Below are positions 1 through 7,902 of a DNA stretch of 36,091 bases, piece by piece; within the stretch, counting starts at the first letter, position 1; every line of letters begins with the position of its first letter. Source of the stretch: Sphingomonas flavalba (GTDB taxonomy: Bacteria > Pseudomonadota > Alphaproteobacteria > Sphingomonadales > Sphingomonadaceae); the NCBI RefSeq assembly GCF_004796535.1, contig NZ_SPHY01000020.1, forward strand, positions 1-36,091, read 5' to 3'. A program made the position numbers and the translations under genes. Under the pieces are notes generated by a model. It was given only the letters and a program-made list of their open reading frames with translations, was not told the origin of the DNA and ran no database searches.

Positions 1-327
1 CGGCACCTCCGCCGCGCCGAGCGGGCCGAGCAGTAGCCCGGCGCCGGCGCGGATCGCCGCCTCGGCCGCCGCCGCCGCGCCTTCCGCGCTGCCGCCGGTG
101 TCGAAGGCTGGGATTGCCTCCGCCTTCGGGTTCGGCGCCGCCGCCAGCGAAGCCGCGCGCTCGATCATGCGGCCAAGGCTTGCGTTCGCGCCGCTCAGCG
201 GCAACAGCAGGCCGGCGAGCACACGCCGCGGCCTGGCCTTGCCGGCCGCGCGAAGGGGAAGCGCATATGCGGTGGTGGACAGGACAAGGCCCGATCGCAT
301 CAGCCGCAGCATCTGCCGTCGATTCAT
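1..327 (-). CDS. Periplasmic ligand-binding protein (penicillin-binding protein activator / Peripla_BP_6-like), partial
   Basis: Reading the reverse strand from an ATG at 327 gives an open frame of 109 residues that runs off the left edge, so only the N-terminus is present. It begins MNRRQMLRLMRSG, a basic twin-arginine-like leader, followed by a hydrophobic stretch and the export-type sequence AYALPLRAAG. The mature part starts RRVLAGLLLPLSG and continues with an alanine-rich segment and AGLLLGPLGAAEVP. That pattern is typical of type I periplasmic binding folds such as LpoA-like penicillin-binding-protein activators and branched-chain amino-acid binding proteins. There is no lipobox. GGGGAAAG lies just before the ATG. 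ATGs at 312 and 300 are alternative starts. The 5' end overlaps that of the divergent gspN gene. Family is likely; ligand unknown. Confidence 0.68.
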   Translation of the reverse strand, partial: MNRRQMLRLMRSGLVLSTTAYALPLRAAGKARPRRVLAGLLLPLSGANASLGRMIERAASLAAAPNPKAEAIPAFDTGGSAEGAAAAAEAAIRAGAGLLLGPLGAAEVP

Positions 328-1019
328 TCTTTCCCCGGTCGCTGCTCAGCCGCCCGCGCGCGTTGGTGACGATCGGCGCCCTGGCTTATCTGGCGGGACT
401 CGTCGCCACGGCGCCCGCCCGGCTTATAGTCGAGCCGGGGCCGGCGACCAACATCGCATCGGTCGGCGGCACGCTGTGGCGCGGCCGGGCGGTTCTGGCG
501 GGCGGGGAGGTGGCAAGCTGGCGCTGGGCGCCGCTGCGCTCGCTCGCCGGTTTCGGTTATGCCGCCGCCTTCCGGATCGACGGCGCCGGCACCGCGCTCG
601 CCGGGCGGGTGCGGCTGCGCCCCGGCGCCACGTTGTTCGAATCGGTCGCCGGCAGCGCCAGCGGCGTGCTCGCCGCCAGCCTGTTCCCGCGCCTGCCCTT
701 CGCCTGCGCGACAACGCTGCGGCTCGCCGTCGCCCGCTTCGGCCTCGGCGGCGATGCCGGCGCCGCGACCGGGCGGGTGGAGGCCGATCCAGCCAGCTGC
801 GCCGTCCGGGGCGGCGCCGCCCCCGCTGCCTCCGTCCCGGCGCTGCTGGTCACGATGACCGGCGCCACCGGCCGAATCGCCCCGCGCGCCCACCCGCGCG
901 TCACCTACGCCACCCTGGCCTTCGCGCCGGGCCGGCTGACCGTCGCCTTCACGCCGGAAGGCGCCGCCGCCCTGCCGTTCGCAACGATCGCCGGCACCCG
1001 CGTCGAAACGCACCTTTAG
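267..1019 (+). CDS. gspN: Type II secretion system protein N (GspN)-like
   Basis: A 250-residue protein. A basic N-terminal region is followed by one membrane helix at about residues 32-50 (VTIGALAYLAGLVATAPARL) and a periplasmic domain. The phrase VGGTLWRGRAVLAGG, then W-W-APLRSLAG and repeated beta-strand-like segments, matches GspN, an inner-membrane-anchored accessory of the type II secretion machine whose exact role is poorly defined. No other gsp gene is in the window; whether the gene stands alone in this genome cannot be seen. I chose the ATG at 267 because GAAGGGGAA sits 6-7 bp upstream. That makes the first 61 bp overlap the divergent gene on the other strand. A GTG at 366 would avoid the overlap but has no ribosome site and would put the helix at the very N-terminus. 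Confidence 0.72.
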   Translation: MRWWTGQGPIASAAASAVDSFFPRSLLSRPRALVTIGALAYLAGLVATAPARLIVEPGPATNIASVGGTLWRGRAVLAGGEVASWRWAPLRSLAGFGYAAAFRIDGAGTALAGRVRLRPGATLFESVAGSASGVLAASLFPRLPFACATTLRLAVARFGLGGDAGAATGRVEADPASCAVRGGAAPAASVPALLVTMTGATGRIAPRAHPRVTYATLAFAPGRLTVAFTPEGAAALPFATIAGTRVETHL

Positions 1020-1027
1020 TCTGGCCC

Positions 1028-1095
1028 GTCATTGCGAGCCGCGCAGCGGCGCGGCAATCCCGTCCTTCCCGTCATCCGGCCTGCGCCGGGATGAC
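1028..1095. repeat. Two adjacent extragenic palindromes (REP-like)
   Basis: The 180-bp gap between the convergent gspN and feoB genes holds two imperfect palindromes and no gene. The first (1028-1060) starts GTCATTGCGAG and ends GCGGCAATCC, with a GC-rich centre. The second (1071-1095) has arms GTCATCCGGC and GCCGGGATGAC. Relatives of the first occur at 9889-9913 and of the second at 10780-10806 and 4131-4155. These are typical small dispersed extragenic repeats. They may also act as a bidirectional transcription stop between the two convergent genes. Confidence 0.7.
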
Positions 1096-1199
1096 GATCC
1101 TATCGGGAATGACCATGCTCCAGGACGGATCGTCATTCAGAAGATGGCGAGTCGAAAAGCCGCCATTTGCAGGCCGCCAGAGCTGAATGGCGAGCCGTC

Positions 1200-3056
1200 C
1201 TAAAGCCCCAGCGCGGTCGCCGTCCAATAGGTCGCGCCCGCCGCCAGATAGGCGACGACGAACAGGTAGGAGACCATGAACAGCGGCCATTTCCAGCCGT
1301 TGGTCTCGCGTCGGGTGACGGCGATCGTCGATATGCACTGCGGCGCGAAGATGAACCAGGCGAGGAAGGCGAGCGCCGTCGGCAGCGACCATTTGCCCTG
1401 CAGCCGGTCCTCCAGCGCCATCGTCATCTGCGCCTCGTCGCCGGCGTCGATCGCATAGACGGTGGCGATCGCCGCCACCGCGACCTCGCGCGCCGCCATC
1501 GCCGGCAGCAGCGCCATCGATATCTCGTGGTTGAAGCCGATCGGGCTGACCACCGTCTCGATGCCGGTGGCGATCCGCCCGGCGAACGAATATTCGCTCT
1601 GCTTCTCGCCGCCGGGCGCGACCGGGAAGCTGGCGAGCAGCCACAGGATCACGGTGGTGACGGCGATGATCGATCCGGCGCGCTTCAGGAAGATCATCGC
1701 CCGCTGCCACAGGCCGATCAGCACGTCGCGCAGCCGCGGCCACTGGTATTTCGGCATTTCCATCAGGAAACCGCCGCCGCCGCCCTTGGTGACGGTGCTC
1801 CGCAGGATCAGCGCGACGACCAGCGCGCCGATGATCCCGGCGATGTAGAGGATGAACAGCACCAGCCCCTGCAGGCCGATGCCCGGCCCGACCGCGCGGT
1901 TGGGGATGAACGCGGCGATGATCAGCGTATAGACCGGCAGCCGCGCCGAACAGGTCATCAGCGGCGCGATCAGGATCGTGGTCAGCCGGTCCTTCGGGTC
2001 CTCGATCGTCCGCGTCGCCATGATCCCCGGCACCGCGCAGGCGAAGGACGACAGCAGCGGAATGAACGCCCGGCCGGACAGGCCGACCCGCGCCATCAGC
2101 CGGTCCATCAGGAAGGCGGCGCGGACCATGTAGCCCGACGCCTCGAGCAGCAGGATGAAGAAGAACAGGATCAGGATCTGCGGCAGGAAGGCGACGACGG
2201 CGCCGACGCCGGCGATCACCCCTTCGACCAGCAGCGACCGGATGAAGCCTTCCGGCAGCGTTGCCGTCGTCGCTTCGGCCAGCCACTGCATCCCGTCCTC
2301 GATCCAGCCGATCGGGGTCTCCGACCAGGCGAACACCGCCTGGAACATCACGAACATCAGCACCGCCAGGATGATCGGCCCCAGCACGGGGTGCAGCGTG
2401 ACCTTGTCGATGCGATGGCTGATCCGGCGGCCGGTGCTCTCGCTCAGCGTCGCCTCGGCGGAAATCGCCCGTGCCCGGCGCTGCAGGGCGACGATATCGG
2501 CCGGAACCGGCGGTTGCGCGGTGCCGGCCGGCGCCGCGCCGTCGCCGACCAGCGCCGCCACCGCCGCTTTCAGTTCGTCGATGCCGCGCTTGCGTACCGC
2601 CACCGTTTCCACCACCGGCACGCCCAGCGCCGCCGACAGCCTGCCGGCGTCGATCTCAAGCCCGTCGCGCCGCGCCAGGTCGATCATGTTCAGCGCGACG
2701 ACGACCGGCCGGCCCAGCCCGATCAACTGCAGCGCGAAGCGCAGGTGGTTGTCGAGGTTGGACGCGTCGACGACGACGATGATCGCCGCCGGCAGGCGCT
2801 CGCCGGCCTGGCTGCCGGTCACCACGTCGCGGGTCACCGCCTCGTCCGGGCTGGACGGGTCGAGACTGTAGGTGCCGGGCAGGTCGACCAGCTCGATCGG
2901 TCGCCCGTCGGGCAGGGCCATCCGCCCGGAATGGCGCTCGACGGTGACGCCGGGATAGTTGCCGACCTTCTGGCGCGCGCCGGTCAGCGCGTTGAACAGC
3001 GCGCTCTTGCCGGCGTTGGGATTGCCGACCAGCGCGACGAGGGGGGGCTGGTTCAT
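1200..3056 (-). CDS. feoB: Ferrous iron transport protein B
   Basis: 618 residues, a usual length for FeoB, the inner-membrane Fe(II) transporter with a cytoplasmic G domain. The G1 motif GNPNAGKS is at residues 11-18, followed by the G2 region around PGVTVE, G3 DLPG at 58-61 and G4 NMID at 123-126. The membrane half begins near residue 210 and includes the conserved gate segments LSSFACAVPGIMATRTI and APLMTCSARLPVY. The ATG at 3056 overlaps the feoA stop as ATGA, so the two are translationally coupled. No feoC follows. Expression is probably controlled with feoA through the Fur-like site upstream of it. Confidence 0.97.
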   Translation of the reverse strand: MNQPPLVALVGNPNAGKSALFNALTGARQKVGNYPGVTVERHSGRMALPDGRPIELVDLPGTYSLDPSSPDEAVTRDVVTGSQAGERLPAAIIVVVDASNLDNHLRFALQLIGLGRPVVVALNMIDLARRDGLEIDAGRLSAALGVPVVETVAVRKRGIDELKAAVAALVGDGAAPAGTAQPPVPADIVALQRRARAISAEATLSESTGRRISHRIDKVTLHPVLGPIILAVLMFVMFQAVFAWSETPIGWIEDGMQWLAEATTATLPEGFIRSLLVEGVIAGVGAVVAFLPQILILFFFILLLEASGYMVRAAFLMDRLMARVGLSGRAFIPLLSSFACAVPGIMATRTIEDPKDRLTTILIAPLMTCSARLPVYTLIIAAFIPNRAVGPGIGLQGLVLFILYIAGIIGALVVALILRSTVTKGGGGGFLMEMPKYQWPRLRDVLIGLWQRAMIFLKRAGSIIAVTTVILWLLASFPVAPGGEKQSEYSFAGRIATGIETVVSPIGFNHEISMALLPAMAAREVAVAAIATVYAIDAGDEAQMTMALEDRLQGKWSLPTALAFLAWFIFAPQCISTIAVTRRETNGWKWPLFMVSYLFVVAYLAAGATYWTATALGL

Positions 3057-3316
3057 GGCGCCGGGTTGACCGAAACGGCGGCGGCGACGGCGCGGCGAAT
3101 CGCCACCGTCATCCGCCCGACGCGGATCGCGATCGGGTCGCGGCTGAACAGGCCGCCGCGGTGCAGCGCCTCGATCCGAACGCCTTCGTCGAAGCCAAGC
3201 TCGCGCAGGCGGCGCGCCTCGCTGGCGGCCAGCCGGCCCCAGTCGATCGACAGGATGTGGGCCGCCCGGCGCAGGGGCAGCTCGTCAAGGCGAAGCGGCG
3301 ATGATGAGGCGCTCAT
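3053..3316 (-). CDS. feoA: Ferrous iron transport protein A
   Basis: An 87-residue SH3-like FeoA, the small cytoplasmic partner of FeoB. The diagnostic part is LRLDELPLRRAAHI, then LRELGFDEGVRIEALHRGGLFSRDPIAIRVGRMTVAIRR. I start it at the ATG at 3316. A TTG six codons upstream is also in frame but would put the Fur-like site inside the gene. The ribosome site is weak. The gene overlaps feoB by 4 bp and follows the COQ9 gene at a distance of 60 bp on the same strand. Confidence 0.93.
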   Translation of the reverse strand: MSASSSPLRLDELPLRRAAHILSIDWGRLAASEARRLRELGFDEGVRIEALHRGGLFSRDPIAIRVGRMTVAIRRAVAAAVSVNPAP

Positions 3317-3318
3317 GC

Positions 3319-3340
3319 TGCAAGCGATTATCAATAACGA
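3319..3340 (-). promoter_or_regulatory. Fur-box-like operator of feoAB
   Basis: The plus strand reads TGCAAGCGATTATCAATAAC immediately upstream of the feoA ATG. It is an A/T-rich island in GC-rich surroundings and resembles the Fur-type consensus built from GATAAT/ATTATC hexamers (TGCAAATGATTATCAAT-like sites are common before alphaproteobacterial iron genes). The position is right for iron repression of feoAB. The match is imperfect on the left arm, so this is a candidate only. Confidence 0.45.
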
Positions 3341-3376
3341 GAAGGCAATACCAGTGCCTTGCGCGCCTTGCGCCGG

Positions 3377-4039
3377 TCAGGCCACCGGATAGCGCAGCCG
3401 GCCGATGAAGCGGGACAGGCTGGGCCGGCGGGCGCGGCGCTGGGCGCGGCGCGCCTTCGCCGCCTCATAGGCGATGACATTGGCGATTCGCCGGTCGAGG
3501 AAGGCGTGGGTGTCGGCGAAATCCGGGCTCTCGTCGTCCAGGAACACCAGGATCGTCGCGGTGTAGAGCGCCGACAGGGTCAGCCGCTTGCTATAATGGT
3601 TGAAATCGGCGGCGGTGTCGCCGGCCAGCCGCCAGATGCGGTCGGCGGTCCGCCAGCCAAGTCGCGTCGCGGCCGGGATGTTGGCGGGCAGGGCGAGCAC
3701 CGCGATCGCCCGGCGCAGCGCCTCGCGCTCGCCGGCGACCGCGTCCAGCCGGGCGATGACCAGCGCGCGGATGCGTTCGCGCACTTTCATCGCCGCCAGC
3801 CGCTCCGGCGGCAGCGCCGCCGTCATCGCCCGGTCGACGCTCTCGAACCAGGCGTCGATCATCGCCACCGCCCCGCCGGGAAAGGCAAGGCGCGCCACCG
3901 CCGGGTCGACGCCCGCTTGCGCCGCCGCGCTGTCGATCGCCGCCGGGCGCCAGCCGTCGAACGCGGCATGCGCGGCCAGCCGCGGCGCCAGATGCGCGCG
4001 GATCTCGTCCAGTGTCGGGTCGTCGGGAAGCATCGCCAT
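3377..4039 (-). CDS. COQ9 family ubiquinone biosynthesis protein
   Basis: 220 residues with a TetR-like all-helical fold. The COQ9 hallmarks are the opening DEIRAHLAPRLAAHAAFDGW, the central FPGGAVAMIDAWFESVDRAM, and the C-terminal lipid-binding segment around DRIWRLAGDTAADFNHYSKR and LTLSALYTATILVFLDD. COQ9 binds lipid and helps present ubiquinone precursors to the COQ7 hydroxylase in mitochondria; bacterial homologues are assumed to act in ubiquinone synthesis. I choose the ATG at 4039; the frame extends upstream but into sequence that does not resemble the family. It lies 60 bp upstream of feoA on the same strand, but the Fur-like site between them suggests separate control. Confidence 0.88.
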   Translation of the reverse strand: MAMLPDDPTLDEIRAHLAPRLAAHAAFDGWRPAAIDSAAAQAGVDPAVARLAFPGGAVAMIDAWFESVDRAMTAALPPERLAAMKVRERIRALVIARLDAVAGEREALRRAIAVLALPANIPAATRLGWRTADRIWRLAGDTAADFNHYSKRLTLSALYTATILVFLDDESPDFADTHAFLDRRIANVIAYEAAKARRAQRRARRPSLSRFIGRLRYPVA

Positions 4040-4055
4040 CACGTCCAGCCTTTGG

Positions 4056-4155
4056 GCCTGTCCGCTTCTAGAGCCTCCACCGCCCCGCATCCACCCCCGT
4101 CACGCGCCATCCCGTCACGCGCCACCGCGTCCTGCCGGCGAACGCCGGCATCTCC
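4056..4155. repeat. Short palindromes and a 14-bp direct repeat between COQ9 and the DMT exporter
   Basis: This gap of about 120 bp holds three things. At 4056-4079 is GCCTGTCCGCTTCTAGAGCC followed by TCCA, which looks like a shortened copy of the element at 10621-10678. At 4096-4109 and 4111-4124 is a direct repeat of CCCGTCACGCGCCA. At 4133-4150 is a perfect 8-bp hairpin (TGCCGGCG-AA-CGCCGGCA), related to the palindrome at 10780-10806. No gene is visible in the gap. Confidence 0.6.
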
Positions 4156-4160
4156 ACCGC

Positions 4161-5090
4161 TCAGCCCGTCGCCGGGCGCGGCCGGCGCTCGCGGACCAGC
4201 ACCAGCGCGGCGCCGATCGCCACCGCGCCGACGATGTCGAGCGCGCCCAGCGTCTCGCCGAACACGACATAGCCGATCGTCGCGGCGACGATCGGCTGGG
4301 TCAGCAACGCCAGGCCGATGACCAGCGGCCGGATGTTGCCGAGCGCGTAGATCATCAGCCCCTGGCCGATCACCTGGCTGATGATCGCCAGCATGATCGG
4401 CGCGGTCCAGTCGCGCGGCAGGATCGCCTCGCCCATCAGCATCGCGAACAGCAGCATCGGCAGGGTGCCGGCGACGGTCGACAGCGCCAGCACCGGCCAC
4501 GGCCGCAATGTCGATCGTGCCCGCTCCAGCACGATCAGGTAGCCGGCATACATCACGCCGGCGAGCAGGCAGAGCAGGTCGCCGGCGACGTTGGCGGTCG
4601 ATAGCTGGTACGACCGGCCGAGCAGCAGCGCGGCGCCGCCCGCCGCCAGCAGCAGCGCGACGCCCTGCGAGCGCGTCGGCCAGGCGCGCGCGGCGATGAA
4701 GCCGTAGAGCGGGAAGATCAGGCTGGTCGAATTGCCGAACAGCGTCGAATTGGCCAGCGTCGTGTGCATGATGCCCAGGTGCCAGCTTGCCAGGTCGCCG
4801 GCGAACAGCACGCCGCTGACCGCCAGCATCGCCCACAGCGTGCGGCTCATCCGGCCGATCGGCTGGCCGGTCGCGCGGGTCAGCAGCAGCAGCATCGGCG
4901 CGGCCAGCGCCAGCCGCCAGAATCCGGCGGCGATCGGCCCGATGCCGCCGGTGTCGGTCGCCATGCGGACGAACAGCGGGCCGAAGGCCAGCGCGATATT
5001 GCCGATCAGCAGCGCCGCGAAGGCGAAACGCACCGGTTTCGCATAAGGCCGGTCCTTGAAAGGCGGCGTCAGGTTGACCGGCGGGTGCAT
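4161..5090 (-). CDS. DMT superfamily (EamA) exporter
   Basis: 309 residues with about ten hydrophobic helices arranged as two EamA repeats, the standard drug/metabolite transporter layout. Recognisable segments are the first-helix region ALAFGPLFVRMATD, FWRLALAAPMLLLL, the FGNSTSLIFPLYGF segment and the closing FGETLGALDIVGAVAIGAAL. Substrate cannot be read from the sequence. The start at 5090 faces the OYE gene across a 56-bp divergent promoter region, so the two may be co-regulated. Confidence 0.9.
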   Translation of the reverse strand: MHPPVNLTPPFKDRPYAKPVRFAFAALLIGNIALAFGPLFVRMATDTGGIGPIAAGFWRLALAAPMLLLLTRATGQPIGRMSRTLWAMLAVSGVLFAGDLASWHLGIMHTTLANSTLFGNSTSLIFPLYGFIAARAWPTRSQGVALLLAAGGAALLLGRSYQLSTANVAGDLLCLLAGVMYAGYLIVLERARSTLRPWPVLALSTVAGTLPMLLFAMLMGEAILPRDWTAPIMLAIISQVIGQGLMIYALGNIRPLVIGLALLTQPIVAATIGYVVFGETLGALDIVGAVAIGAALVLVRERRPRPATG

Positions 5091-5146
5091 GCGGCCCTCT
5101 AACCTCCTATCTGTTTCCCGTCTCGCTCTAAAATCGGGAGAAGTGC

Positions 5147-6229
5147 GTGCCCAGTCTGTTCGATCCTATCCGCATCGGCGCGGTCGATGCGCCCAACCGA
5201 ATCCTGATGGCGCCGCTGACCCGCGGCCGCGCCACCCGCGATCATGTGCCGACGCCGCTGATGGCGACCTATTACGCCCAGCGCGCCGCCGCCGGCCTGA
5301 TCATCAGCGAGGCGACCGGGATCAGCCGGGAAGGGCTGGGCTGGCCCTATGCGCCGGGGCTGTGGACGGCGGCGCAGGTGGAGGCGTGGAAACCGGTGGT
5401 CGCCGCCGTCCACGCCGCCGGCGGGCGGATTGCCGCCCAGCTCTGGCACATGGGGCGGATCGTCCACCCCGATTTCCTCGACGGCGCGCCGCCGGTCTCC
5501 GCTTCGGCGACGACCGCGCCGGGCAAGACCCACACCTATGCCGGCAAGCAGCCCTATGCCGAGGCGCGGCCGCTGGCACTGGCGGACATCCCCCGGCTGC
5601 TCGACGATTACCGCGCCGCCGCCGCCAACGCGCGCGCCGCCGGCTTCGACGCGGTGCAGATCCACGCCGCCAACGGCTATCTGATCGACCAGTTCCTGCG
5701 CGACGGTAGCAACTTGCGCGACGACGCCTATGGCGGCAGCCCGGAAAACCGCATCCGCCTGCTGCGCGAGGTGACGGAGGCGGTGGTCGACGCGGTCGGC
5801 GCCGATCGCACCGGCGTCCGCCTCTCGCCCAACGGCGACAGCCAGGGGGTGATCGACAGCGCGCCGGAAACCGTGTTCCCCCTCGCCGCCGAGGCGCTGG
5901 CGCGGATCGGCATCGCCTTTCTCGAGCTGCGCGAGCCGGGGCCGGACGGCACCTTCGGCCGCACCGACCAGCCGCGCCAGTCGCCGGCGATCCGCCGCGC
6001 GTTCGACGGCGTGCTGGTGCTCAATTCCGACTATCGCGGCGCACAGGCGCAGCAGGCGCTGGATTCCGGCCTTGCCGACGCGATCAGCTTCGGCCGCACC
6101 TTCCTCGCCAACCCGGACTTGCCCGCCCGGCTGGCGGCGGACGCGCCGCTCAACCCTGACGTCATGGCGACATGGTACAGCCAGGGCGCGGAGGGCTATA
6201 CCGACTACCCCGCGCTGGTGCCGGCCTGA
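5147..6229 (+). CDS. Old Yellow Enzyme family alkene reductase (NemA-like)
   Basis: 360 residues, full length for an FMN-dependent ene-reductase TIM barrel that reduces activated C=C bonds (enones, maleimides, nitro compounds) with NAD(P)H. FMN-site features are PLTRGRA at 23-29, AAQLWHMGR at 96-104 and the catalytic pair His173-Asn176 in HAANGYLIDQFL, with the active-site Tyr178 following. The C-terminal phosphate-binding segment is DAISFGRTFLANPDLPARL. The start is a GTG at 5147, supported by GGGAGAAG just upstream; no ATG is available there. It is transcribed divergently from the DMT exporter. Confidence 0.93.
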   Translation: MPSLFDPIRIGAVDAPNRILMAPLTRGRATRDHVPTPLMATYYAQRAAAGLIISEATGISREGLGWPYAPGLWTAAQVEAWKPVVAAVHAAGGRIAAQLWHMGRIVHPDFLDGAPPVSASATTAPGKTHTYAGKQPYAEARPLALADIPRLLDDYRAAAANARAAGFDAVQIHAANGYLIDQFLRDGSNLRDDAYGGSPENRIRLLREVTEAVVDAVGADRTGVRLSPNGDSQGVIDSAPETVFPLAAEALARIGIAFLELREPGPDGTFGRTDQPRQSPAIRRAFDGVLVLNSDYRGAQAQQALDSGLADAISFGRTFLANPDLPARLAADAPLNPDVMATWYSQGAEGYTDYPALVPA

Positions 6230-6257
6230 ATCCGAGTTCCGCACCGGCCCACGCCCC

Positions 6258-6302
6258 CGCCCGGCCTCCCATTTCACGATACTGTCGTTGGGAGGCCGGG
6301 CG
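6258..6302. terminator. Inverted repeat between convergent OYE and ribH genes
   Basis: A perfect 14-bp stem, CGCCCGGCCTCCCA (6258-6271) with TGGGAGGCCGGGCG (6289-6302), encloses a 17-base loop in the 96-bp gap between two convergent genes. It has no T-run, so it could work as a two-way structural stop or simply be an extragenic palindrome. Confidence 0.6.
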
Positions 6303-6325
6303 AGGGCGCCGCCCGGCGCCGGCCT

Positions 6326-6748
6326 CTACCCTCCGAACCGTTCCTTCAGGCCCAGCATGGCGATGGCGGCGCGGGCGGCGTCGCCGCCCTTGTCCTTGTC
6401 GTCGGGCCGGGCGCGGGCCAGCGCCTGCGCCTCGTTCTCGACGGTCAATATGCCGTTGCCGATCGCCAGCCCGTCAAGGCTGAGCGCCATCACCCCGCGC
6501 GCGCTTTCGTTGGCGACCAGCTCGAAATGATAGGTCTCGCCGCGAATCACCACGCCGAGCGCGACGAACGCGTCGTAACGCCCGGTCTCCGCCGCCAGCG
6601 CCACCGCGCCGGGCACTTCCAGCGCGCCGGGGACGGTGATCGTCTCGTGCCGGTGGCCCGCCGCCTCGATCGCGGCGCGCGCGCCTTCCAGCAGCAGATC
6701 GTTCAGATGGGCGTAGAACCGCGCCTCGACGATCAGGATCCGCGCCAT
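6326..6748 (-). CDS. ribH: 6,7-dimethyl-8-ribityllumazine synthase
   Basis: 140 residues, short but normal for alphaproteobacterial RibH. It joins 5-amino-6-ribitylamino-uracil with 3,4-dihydroxybutanone phosphate to make lumazine, the substrate of riboflavin synthase. Visible motifs are the start [10 protein letters not shown], the substrate-binding [12 protein letters not shown] (41-52) and the catalytic region [17 protein letters not shown] (66-82) with the conserved His. The C-terminus [19 protein letters not shown] is standard. Its ATG overlaps the ribBA stop codon (TGATG), implying coupled translation. No nusB follows, unlike in many bacteria. Confidence 0.96.
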   Translation of the reverse strand: MARILIVEARFYAHLNDLLLEGARAAIEAAGHRHETITVPGALEVPGAVALAAETGRYDAFVALGVVIRGETYHFELVANESARGVMALSLDGLAIGNGILTVENEAQALARARPDDKDKGGDAARAAIAMLGLKERFGG

Positions 6749-7902
6749 CACTCGGCCTCGCCGCCGGTGATCGCCTGCTCGCCGACGATCGACAGGCCAT
6801 AGCCGTCGAGCGCGACCAGCATGTGGCGGGTGTTGGTCAGCAGGATCATGTCCTGCACACCCAGCTCGGCGAGGATCTGGGCGCCGACGCCGTAATCGCG
6901 CAGCTCCTCGAATTCCGGGGCGCCAGGGGCCTTGCCGGCGACGCGCGCGCGCATCGCCCGGGTCACGCCGTCGGCCATGCGGCGGTTGATGACGACGATC
7001 ACGCCGGCGCCATGCGCGGCGATCGCCTCCATCGAGCGCGGCAGCAGCCCGCCGCGCGGCGAATCCTCGCCAAACGCATCGGTGAACATCGACAGCGCGT
7101 GCATCCGCACCAGCGTCGGCTTCGCCGGGTCGATCCGCCCCTTGACCAGCGCGATCTGCTCGTCGCCGCTCGCCTTGTTGTAGAAGGTCATCGCCGTCCA
7201 CTCGCCGCCCCAGCGGCTGGTGAAGCGCATTTCCGCCCGCTTCTCGACCAGGTGGTCGTTGCGCCGGCGATAGGCGATCAGGTCGCGGATCGTGCCGATC
7301 TTCAGGTTGTGGAGCTGGGCGAAGGCGACCAGGTCGTCCATCCGCGCCATCGTCCCGTCGTCCTTCATGATCTCGCAGATCACGCCGGACGGGTTCAGCC
7401 CGGCCAGCCGGGCGACGTCGACCGCGGCCTCGGTATGCCCGGCGCGGACCAGCACCCCGCCTTCGCGCGCGACCAGCGGAAAGACGTGGCCCGGCGTGAC
7501 GATATGCTCCGGCCCCTTCGACGCGTCGATCGCCACCGCCACGGTGCGGGCGCGGTCGGCGGCGGAAATGCCTGTCGTCACCCCGTCCTTCGCCTCGATC
7601 GACACGGTGAAGGCGGTTTCGTGCCGGGTGCCGTTGTTGCGGCTCATCAGGTCGAGGCCAAGCTGCTCGACCCGCTGCTTGGCGAGCGCCAGGCAGACCA
7701 GCCCGCGCCCGTGCTTGGCCATGAAGTTGATCGCGTCCGGGGTCGCCATCTGGGCCGGGATGACCAGGTCGCCCTCATTCTCCCGGTCCTCGTCGTCGAC
7801 AAGGATGAACATCCGCCCGTTGCGCGCCTCGTCGATGATCTCGTCCGGGCTGGACAGGAAGGCGTGGCGGATGCGGGCGATCTTCGGATCAGCGTTTGGC
7901 AC
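6748..7902 (-). CDS. ribBA: RibBA: 3,4-dihydroxy-2-butanone-4-phosphate synthase with degenerate GTP cyclohydrolase II domain
   Basis: 384 residues. The N-terminal half is an intact DHBP synthase, which turns ribulose 5-phosphate into the four-carbon riboflavin precursor: [11 protein letters not shown] at 36-46, GRGLVCLAL at 65-73, RHETAFTVS at 93-101 and AGHTEAAVD at 154-162. The C-terminal half (about 205-384) has the RibA fold signature near its end ([16 protein letters not shown]) but lacks the zinc cysteines and the catalytic arginine segment of true GTP cyclohydrolase II: where ECLTGD...CDC is expected it has [17 protein letters not shown]. So the GTP step is probably done elsewhere. 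The start is a GTG with GGAG 7 bp upstream, 14 bp inside ribE. Confidence 0.93.
   Translation of the reverse strand: MPNADPKIARIRHAFLSSPDEIIDEARNGRMFILVDDEDRENEGDLVIPAQMATPDAINFMAKHGRGLVCLALAKQRVEQLGLDLMSRNNGTRHETAFTVSIEAKDGVTTGISAADRARTVAVAIDASKGPEHIVTPGHVFPLVAREGGVLVRAGHTEAAVDVARLAGLNPSGVICEIMKDDGTMARMDDLVAFAQLHNLKIGTIRDLIAYRRRNDHLVEKRAEMRFTSRWGGEWTAMTFYNKASGDEQIALVKGRIDPAKPTLVRMHALSMFTDAFGEDSPRGGLLPRSMEAIAAHGAGVIVVINRRMADGVTRAMRARVAGKAPGAPEFEELRDYGVGAQILAELGVQDMILLTNTRHMLVALDGYGLSIVGEQAITGGEAE

Noticed and set aside
98-1186. A 362-codon frame overlapping gspN in another phase
   Set aside because: Arg-rich translation without a fold pattern; gspN in the next frame has a membrane helix and family motifs.
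1167-3392. A 741-codon open frame antisense to feoB
   Set aside because: Arg/Gln/Asp-rich low-complexity translation with no family pattern; a shadow of GC-rich codon use opposite the clear feoB gene.
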